From the NCBI GenBank assembly GCA_029858145.1, contig JAOUFP010000226.1, positions 1 through 5,360 on the forward strand: a DNA stretch of 5,360 bases, given 5' to 3'. Below, piece by piece: positions 1-5,360 of the stretch. How positions within the stretch are numbered: the stretch's first letter is position 1; each line of letters starts with the position of its first letter. The stretch comes from Nitrospirota bacterium. Its GTDB lineage: Bacteria > Nitrospirota > Thermodesulfovibrionia > Thermodesulfovibrionales > UBA6898. Under the pieces are notes generated by a model, which searched no databases, had not been told where the DNA came from, and was given only the letters and a program-made list of their open reading frames with translations. The position numbers and the translations under genes were made by a program.

Positions 1-1020
<1,020 letters not shown>

Positions 1021-1100
1021 ACTTTTTTTCCTCCTGTTGTCAAAAACTTGTTGCAAAAGTTAAGGCAATAATGTTAACATTATCGATCGGAAATTAAGGT
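1021..1100 (+). other. 23S-5S intergenic spacer of the rRNA operon, with a palindrome
   Basis: This short AT-rich spacer has no tRNA and no coding potential. It starts with a T-run (1023-1029) and contains a perfect 16-base palindrome at 1068-1083 centred on GTTAAC, which as RNA could fold as a 6-bp stem with a 4-base loop. A second hairpin is possible between 1088-1093 (CGGAAA) and 1100-1105 (TTTCCG). It would include the first bases of 5S rRNA and so compete with the mature 5S terminal helix. These structures may matter for precursor folding or cleavage; that is inference. Confidence 0.6.
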
Positions 1101-1218
<118 letters not shown>

Positions 1219-1226
1219 TAAAATAG

Positions 1227-1259
1227 AAAGGCTCGGTGAATAACCGGGCCTTTTTTTTT
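1227..1259 (+). terminator. Rho-independent terminator of the rRNA operon
   Basis: A GC-rich stem of 10-11 bp (left arm 1227-1237, right arm 1243-1253) closes a 5-base loop GAATA, with one G-U pair, and its 3' side runs into nine consecutive T (1251-1259). It begins nine bases after the 5S terminal helix, where an rRNA operon should end. It should separate rRNA transcription from the ATPase gene downstream. Confidence 0.93.
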
Positions 1260-1301
1260 CGAATTTTACGGCGGATGGAACTGAAGGCTTGCCGGAGAGC
1301 A

Positions 1302-1327
1302 TGGAAATCAGCGGCTGCAAATTTCCA
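1302..1327 (+). other. Inverted repeat (hairpin) in the 5S-gspA intergenic region
   Basis: TGGAAAT (1302-1308) pairs with ATTTCCA (1321-1327). The interior can extend the stem as CAG/CTG around a 3-base loop, with a 3-base bulge CAA. No T-run follows, so it is not a standard intrinsic terminator. It could be a regulator-binding dyad or chance; no known operator is recognised. The rest of the 1260-1428 gap shows no coding potential. Confidence 0.35.
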
Positions 1328-1374
1328 ATGAACTCAGGTAAAAGCAAAATGGTTGTATTTTTCCGATTCTTGTA

Positions 1375-1395
1375 TTACTCTTTTTACAAGAGTAA
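1375..1395 (+). promoter_or_regulatory. 8-bp inverted repeat overlapping the candidate gspAB promoter
   Basis: TTACTCTT (1375-1382) and AAGAGTAA (1388-1395) form a perfect 8-bp dyad around TTTAC. An AT-rich stretch with a short palindrome (AAAAATATTTTT, 1395-1406) follows. The dyad overlaps the -35 and spacer of the promoter proposed at 1383-1411, which would suit an operator. As RNA it could be a weak hairpin, but it lacks the GC content of a strong terminator. Confidence 0.4.
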
Positions 1396-1411
1396 AAAAT
1401 ATTTTTATCAA
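1383..1411 (+). promoter_or_regulatory. Candidate sigma-70 promoter for the gspA-gspB operon
   Basis: TTTACA (1383-1388, 5 of 6 to the -35 consensus) is followed after 17 bases by TATCAA (1406-1411, 4 of 6 to the -10 consensus). Transcription would begin near 1418, only about 11 bases before the start codon, leaving almost no leader. An alternative is TTGTAT (1370-1375) with TAAAAA (1393-1398), also 17 bases apart, which would give a leader of about 24 bases. The terminator upstream means the operon probably needs its own promoter, but which hexamers are used is not certain. Confidence 0.35.
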
Positions 1412-1428
1412 GAACTGATCCGTCACCT

Positions 1429-3006
1429 ATGTATAAAGATTACTTTGGACTAAAAGAACTGCCTTTTTCCATCGCCCCTGACCCTCATTATCTCTACATG
1501 AGTGATACGCACAGGGAAGCTTTGGCCCATCTGCTCTATGGCATCAACAGTGACAACGGGTTTGTTTTGCTGACCGGGGACGTGGGAACCGGGAAAACAA
1601 CTGTCTGCCGCTGCCTGCTGGAACAATTGCCGGAAAACTCCAATATCGCATTTATAATCAATCCCAAATTGTCAGTAAAAGAGCTTCTGGCAACAATCTG
1701 TGATGAGCTGGGCATACAGTATCCGGAGGGAAATATCAGCAACAAGGTCTTCATAGACAACATTAATCATTATCTCCTTGAGGCCAACGCAAAAGGCAGG
1801 CGGACGGTACTCATACTCGAAGAAGCGCAGAACCTCAGTCCTTACGTGCTGGAGCAGATTCGCCTGCTGACCAATCTGGAGACAAATCAGCGAAAACTGC
1901 TGCAGATAATCATGATCGGTCAGCCGGAACTCAGTGAGATGTTGTCGCGGCCTGAACTGCGGCAGCTGAAGCAGCGGATTACCGCCAGGTATCATCTGGG
2001 CCCGCTGACAAGACAGGAGGTGGCTTCCTATGTGGGCTATCGTCTTTCGAAAGCCGGAGGAGAAAGGACGATATTTCCCTCTTCGACGCTTGACAGGCTT
2101 TTTCGTCTGAGCAAGGGCATTCCGAGGATGATCAACCTCCTGTGCGACCGCGCCCTGCTCGGGACGTATGTGCAGGGAAGGGACATGGTGGATGCTGCGA
2201 CGATGAACAGGGCGGCGGGAGAGGTGTTCGGAGAGACGGTGAAATCCGAGAAACGGAAGACCGGCTGGGCGCTCGCCGTACTGATTATCATTGCCGGGCT
2301 GGTTGCCGGGGCTTCGGCATATTATAACTTCAGAGCAAAGACGGAAGAGATAAAACCGACGGCATCTTTGACGCTGAATTCCCCGCAGCTCCCTGCCGGT
2401 CTACCTTTCGAGAACAGTGAGGGGTTCGCGTATAGCGCGCTCTTCAGAAAATGGGGCATTACCAAACAGTATCAGGAAGATATTCCTCCCTGCCAGCAGG
2501 CTGCATCCTTTGGTTTGGAATGCCTGAAGGGTATTGACAATCTCAATAATCTTATCAAACTGAACAGGCCCGCTGTTCTGAAACTCCATGATGATCAGGG
2601 GAGGGAGTTTTATGTTGCATTGACTGAACTCAGGCAGGAACAAGCGACAGTTGAGTCAGGGCATGAAACGAGGACAGTCGACGTGAAGGAAATCGAGAAG
2701 AGGTGGCGTGGCGATTATGTCCTGCTGTGGGAAGTGCCGCCAGGGTATCGGGGAGACATTTTCCCGGGCAGCAGAGGGGTTGCGATAGACTGGCTTGATC
2801 TGCAACTGGCAGCTATCCAGGGGAGAAAGGCGAGTGTAAAGAAAAAGTCTCTTTACGATCCCAATCTTGTCGGGCAGGTGAAGAATTATCAGCTCAGCGA
2901 GGGATTGATGCCGGATGGAACTGTAGGTCCCCTGACTGTCATCCACCTCAATAACGCAGCCGGGAGCAGGGCGCCAAAACTTCTGCAGAAGCAGGGAGAA
3001 TCATAA
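1429..3006 (+). CDS. gspA: ExeA/GspA-type AAA+ ATPase with periplasmic peptidoglycan-binding domain
   Basis: The 525-residue inner-membrane protein is recognised from its opening MYKDYFGLKELPFSIAPDP, typical of the ExeA/GspA family. A cytoplasmic AAA+ domain spans about 1-270: Walker A GDVGTGKTT (50-58), Walker B LILEEAQNL (128-136, Glu131 where Asp is common), QIRLLTNLET (143-152), a conserved RQLKQRI (178-184) and a GIPRMINLLCDRALL segment (230-244). One transmembrane helix lies at about 279-298. The periplasmic part has a C39-peptidase-like region (about 330-460, with C..A...GL.CL at 355-365 and RWRGDYVLLW at 425-434) and a C-terminal peptidoglycan-binding repeat (about 477-510, DGTVGPLT). 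In Aeromonas, ExeA acts with ExeB to assemble the secretin through the cell wall; the same job here is inferred. This is the only possible start, since an in-frame stop lies at 1393 and no other start codon intervenes. No clear Shine-Dalgarno precedes it. MshM-like pilus ATPases are related, but the C-terminal half favours GspA. Confidence 0.92.
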   Translation: MYKDYFGLKELPFSIAPDPHYLYMSDTHREALAHLLYGINSDNGFVLLTGDVGTGKTTVCRCLLEQLPENSNIAFIINPKLSVKELLATICDELGIQYPEGNISNKVFIDNINHYLLEANAKGRRTVLILEEAQNLSPYVLEQIRLLTNLETNQRKLLQIIMIGQPELSEMLSRPELRQLKQRITARYHLGPLTRQEVASYVGYRLSKAGGERTIFPSSTLDRLFRLSKGIPRMINLLCDRALLGTYVQGRDMVDAATMNRAAGEVFGETVKSEKRKTGWALAVLIIIAGLVAGASAYYNFRAKTEEIKPTASLTLNSPQLPAGLPFENSEGFAYSALFRKWGITKQYQEDIPPCQQAASFGLECLKGIDNLNNLIKLNRPAVLKLHDDQGREFYVALTELRQEQATVESGHETRTVDVKEIEKRWRGDYVLLWEVPPGYRGDIFPGSRGVAIDWLDLQLAAIQGRKASVKKKSLYDPNLVGQVKNYQLSEGLMPDGTVGPLTVIHLNNAAGSRAPKLLQKQGES

Positions 3007-3008
3007 AG

Positions 3009-3812
3009 ATGTCATATATCCTTGACGCCTTGAAAAAATCGGCGAAAGATCGTCAGCGCGGTAATCTTCCGGACATGTTGACGGTGCAGGATATTGTCGT
3101 CGAAAGGCCCAAAAAGCGGTTGGTTTGGCCTTTTCTTCTTGCTGTGGTGCTGCTGATGAATGCAGGTGCCCTTGTCTGGTGGTTGGCTTTTTCACAAACG
3201 GAAAAGGCGGCGGAAAATCCGACTGGCAACGCATCCTTTTCGTCTGATGTAAACAAGGCAGCAGAAGAAGCCGCTGGCAGCGCTCATCTGTCCTCTGAGT
3301 TCTCACCGCCGGCCACAACTGAACTGAAACCTGCCGGGAGTGCTCCTGCGCCGCTTACAAAAAAAACGACTTCTGATGTTTCTGTCAGGGAGCCTTTCCG
3401 CTCCAAAGGAGAGAAGGACGTTCCGGATATTCAGAGAGAAGCAGCGCCTCATCAGCCTGGTGCCGTTAACAATGCCCTCGCAATACCTGAGAGTGGTCCG
3501 GCGAAACCGAAGCCAACAGATCCTGCAGTCCGTCTTTCACCTGAAGCGGCCGGTGCTCTGCCCGAAGTACTGGATGAAAGTAAACTATACAGGCTCAGTG
3601 AACTCCCGCCTTCCATTCGGCAGAACCTGCCATCATTTTCAATATCCGCATTGCTCTATTCGAGCGACCCTGTTTCACGGATGGTGAGCGTAAATGGGCA
3701 GATGATGCATGAAGGGGAGTACTTAACCGGCGGCGTCAGATTGGAAGAAATCGCGAAGGATGGCGTCATCTTCAGGCACAATAAAATAAGGTTCCGGGTG
3801 GACATAAAATAA
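3009..3812 (+). CDS. gspB: GspB/ExeB-like general secretion pathway protein
   Basis: This 267-residue bitopic inner-membrane protein is the usual partner of the ATPase encoded just upstream. The start MSYILDALKKSAKDRQRG is the family's hallmark cytoplasmic N-terminus. A transmembrane helix follows basic residues at about 39-60. Residues 62-190 are a low-complexity linker rich in Ala, Pro, Ser and Lys, likely extended across the periplasm. The C-terminal domain (about 193-266, from LYRLSELPPSIRQNLP to the FRHNKIRFRVDI end) matches the GspB (T2SSB) fold pattern. The ATG lies 2 bases after the gspA stop, with AGGGAG at 2993-2998 ten bases upstream, so the genes are almost certainly co-transcribed and translationally linked. 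Its likely role is to form the GspA-GspB complex that helps secretin multimers insert. No other type II secretion gene is in the window. Confidence 0.9.
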   Translation: MSYILDALKKSAKDRQRGNLPDMLTVQDIVVERPKKRLVWPFLLAVVLLMNAGALVWWLAFSQTEKAAENPTGNASFSSDVNKAAEEAAGSAHLSSEFSPPATTELKPAGSAPAPLTKKTTSDVSVREPFRSKGEKDVPDIQREAAPHQPGAVNNALAIPESGPAKPKPTDPAVRLSPEAAGALPEVLDESKLYRLSELPPSIRQNLPSFSISALLYSSDPVSRMVSVNGQMMHEGEYLTGGVRLEEIAKDGVIFRHNKIRFRVDIK

Positions 3813-3912
3813 TTCTGGCTTCAGTTCCGTTGCTTTTGATCGGCCGTATTATCCCGAGAAAAAAAGAAAGGTTGTCTCTCATAGCATTTTCAGCTTTCTG
3901 TCCTTTCGCGGA

Positions 3913-3921
3913 TGTTATAAT
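3913..3921 (+). promoter_or_regulatory. Extended -10 promoter for the M48 peptidase gene
   Basis: TGTTATAAT is a perfect extended -10 element (TGn followed by a consensus TATAAT at 3916-3921). No good -35 hexamer lies 16-18 bases upstream, which is tolerated by extended -10 promoters. Transcription would start near 3928. The protease is thus probably transcribed on its own, although I see no convincing terminator in the 126-base gap after gspB, so read-through is possible. The rest of the gap (3813-3912) has a purine run at 3855-3871 and no gene. Confidence 0.6.
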
Positions 3922-3938
3922 AAGAGCCTTTAATAATA

Positions 3939-5204
3939 ATGAAGGGAATAACAGCGAAAATGCTTATTGTTCTGATCATCTATCTGCTGGTTCAGTGTTT
4001 TCAGTACTGGCTCAAATACATAAATCTCAGGCATATGAAAACGCACGGCATGAATGTGCCGCCGGGATTTGAAGGGCATATCGATGAAGCTGTTCTGAAA
4101 AAGACGCATGCCTATACGATCGAGCATGACAAACTTGCGTTTTCCGAGTCGCTCTTCAGCAATGCCGTGCTGCTGGTTTTCCTCTTTGGAGGCCTGCTGA
4201 ATGCATACGATTCCTGGATTGCGTCTTTGCACCTGCCCTTTGTGCTCGAGGGCCTGGTCTTTTTTCTCCTTTTGAGCCTCACAGGGTCAGTTCTTTCGAT
4301 CCCTTTCAGCCTTTACAGTACATTTAAGATAGAGAATAAATACGGTTTTAACACAATGACCCTGAAGCTGTGGATAACTGATCTTCTCAAATCTCTGGTG
4401 CTTTCCACGGTGATGCTGACGATAGTGACGGCGGGGGGCCTCTGGATTATCCAGGCGAGCCCTGAGCACTGGTGGCTCTTTGTGTGGGGTTTTTTCTTCG
4501 TCTTCAGCCTGTTCATCATGTATATATCCCCCTATATCATCGAGCCGCTCTTCAACAAATTCACCCCGCTCGAAGGCGAAGGGCTTGCGGAAAGGATCAG
4601 GGGCATGATGGAGAAGACAGGCATACGGGTCAGCCGTGTTTTCAAGATCGACGCGTCGAAGCGCAGCCGCCATACAAACGCCTATTTCACCGGAATCGGC
4701 AAGGTGAAAAGGATCGTTCTCTATGACACGCTTCTCAGCATGATGGCTGAAGACGAGGTGTTGGCGGTGCTTGCGCACGAGGCCGGACACTGGAAGAAGA
4801 AGCATGTGCTGAAGATGATCGCGCTCTTTGAAACGCTTTCACTTATCGGCGCATATGCCGCCTTCAGGATTCTGCAAAGCGATGTATTGACTGATATCTT
4901 CCATATCAGGGGTGAGGCGTTCTTTGCCAAGCTCATCATCCTCGGCTTCATCGCCGGCATGGTCTTTTTTCCGCTCACTCCCCTCTTCAGCGCCCTGTCG
5001 CGCAGGCATGAGCGCGAGGCGGACAGGTTCGCCGTTGAACTGGCACCTCAGCCGGAAGCGATGGCGACGTCCCTCATCAAGCTTTCTAAGGACAACCTCT
5101 CGAACCTCCATCCCCACCCTCTATACGCGGGATTTTATTACTCGCACCCTCCGGTGGTCGAGAGGGTGAAGGGGATCAGGGAAATGGCCGGGCGGGTATC
5201 ATAA
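3939..5204 (+). CDS. Ste24-type M48 family integral-membrane zinc metalloprotease
   Basis: The 421-residue protein is close to the usual size for bacterial and eukaryotic Ste24 (CAAX prenyl protease 1) homologues. Zinc ligands are visible: HEAGH at 280-284 (His280, His284, catalytic Glu281) and Glu360 in RRHEREADRF. The substrate-side motif NAYFTG is at 247-252 and the late SHPPVVER, with His403 and Arg409, at 402-409. About seven hydrophobic helices (8-27, 68-88, 100-124, 150-173, 178-200, 289-312, 328-352) match the barrel of helices around the active site known for this family. Bacteria generally lack CAAX prenylation, so the substrate is unknown; membrane-protein quality control is a reasonable guess. 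The start may instead be the ATG at 3960 (Met8), which lies 13 bases after GAAGGG (3941-3946) and better fits the promoter at 3913-3921. The first ATG has no Shine-Dalgarno. HtpX is the shorter alternative M48 family, but the length and helix count favour Ste24. Confidence 0.93.
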   Translation: MKGITAKMLIVLIIYLLVQCFQYWLKYINLRHMKTHGMNVPPGFEGHIDEAVLKKTHAYTIEHDKLAFSESLFSNAVLLVFLFGGLLNAYDSWIASLHLPFVLEGLVFFLLLSLTGSVLSIPFSLYSTFKIENKYGFNTMTLKLWITDLLKSLVLSTVMLTIVTAGGLWIIQASPEHWWLFVWGFFFVFSLFIMYISPYIIEPLFNKFTPLEGEGLAERIRGMMEKTGIRVSRVFKIDASKRSRHTNAYFTGIGKVKRIVLYDTLLSMMAEDEVLAVLAHEAGHWKKKHVLKMIALFETLSLIGAYAAFRILQSDVLTDIFHIRGEAFFAKLIILGFIAGMVFFPLTPLFSALSRRHEREADRFAVELAPQPEAMATSLIKLSKDNLSNLHPHPLYAGFYYSHPPVVERVKGIREMAGRVS

Positions 5205-5213
5205 AGGCTGCAT

Positions 5214-5360
5214 TTATGGTCCTCTTTTTATCTCTCCGCGATCATTGTGAATGGCACTCGTTGGTATTCGCCAGCGCCTCTTTATTACTTCTTCCTGAAA
5301 TTGACCACCCGGCAAATCAGTCGGAAGTTTAAATTCACCTGATAACGCGTAATTAAGGAA
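5214..5360 (-). CDS. Possible 3' end of a convergent gene, hypothetical, partial
   Basis: Read on the - strand from the right edge, the frame stays open for 48 codons and ends in TAA at 5214-5216. The peptide contains GEFKLPTDLPGGQFQEE and then a basic stretch VIKRRWRIP, a composition plausible for a real protein. I do not recognise a family. If real, the gene converges on the protease gene, with 9 bases between the two stops and no visible terminator. An open run this short can arise by chance, and a 38-codon + strand frame (5216-5332) overlaps it, so the call is tentative. Otherwise this end of the window is unassigned intergenic DNA. Confidence 0.3.
   Translation of the reverse strand, partial: FLNYALSGEFKLPTDLPGGQFQEEVIKRRWRIPTSAIHNDRGEIKRGP

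Noticed and set aside
3866..3907. Possible terminator after gspB from GAAAGG and CCTTTC
   Set aside because: The arms are only 6 bp with a loop of about 30 bases, and no T-run follows.
3830..4072. An 80-codon + strand frame overlapping the start of the protease gene
   Set aside because: It overlaps the protease in another frame, contains the promoter, and shows no recognisable domain or ribosome site.
4287..4805. A 172-codon - strand frame inside the protease gene
   Set aside because: It is antisense to a well-supported M48 protease whose motifs and membrane helices are clear; the translation is rich in His and Arg, as expected of a shadow.
5216..5332. A 38-codon + strand frame after the protease gene
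   Set aside because: No ribosome site or recognisable sequence; it overlaps the longer - strand open frame and is short enough to be chance.

Overview
The window joins the 3' end of a ribosomal RNA operon to a short protein-coding stretch. All confident genes are on the + strand. The organism looks like a Gram-negative bacterium. ExeA/GspA- and GspB-type proteins serve outer-membrane secretin assembly, and the rRNA is ordinary bacterial rRNA. The combination would fit Desulfobacterota, Nitrospirota or a related lineage, but this is inferred from gene content and general sequence feel, not from a phylogeny.

Layout. Positions 1-1020 are the last third of 23S rRNA (E. coli positions of about 1884 to the end), including the peptidyl-transferase centre, the A and P loops and the sarcin-ricin loop, with no obvious lesion. 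An AT-rich 80-base spacer without a tRNA follows, then 5S rRNA (1101-1218) and a strong intrinsic terminator (1227-1259). A non-coding gap (1260-1428) holds two hairpins and a weak candidate promoter.

Two tightly coupled genes come next (2-base gap): an ExeA/GspA-type AAA+ ATPase with a transmembrane segment and a periplasmic part ending in a peptidoglycan-binding domain (1429-3006), and a GspB-like bitopic membrane protein (3009-3812). In characterised type II secretion systems the products form an inner-membrane complex that contacts peptidoglycan and helps the secretin assemble. After a 126-base gap with an extended -10 promoter comes a seven-helix M48 metalloprotease of the Ste24 type (3939 or 3960 to 5204). 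The last 147 bases are open on the - strand and may be the 3' end of a converging gene, but the evidence is thin.

I see no CRISPR array, insertion sequence, integrase, tRNA or clear sign of a new system. The points most worth checking are the gspAB pair without secretion genes beside it, the conservative Walker B change in the ATPase, the start site of the protease, the hairpin over the gspAB promoter region, and the open frame at the right edge.
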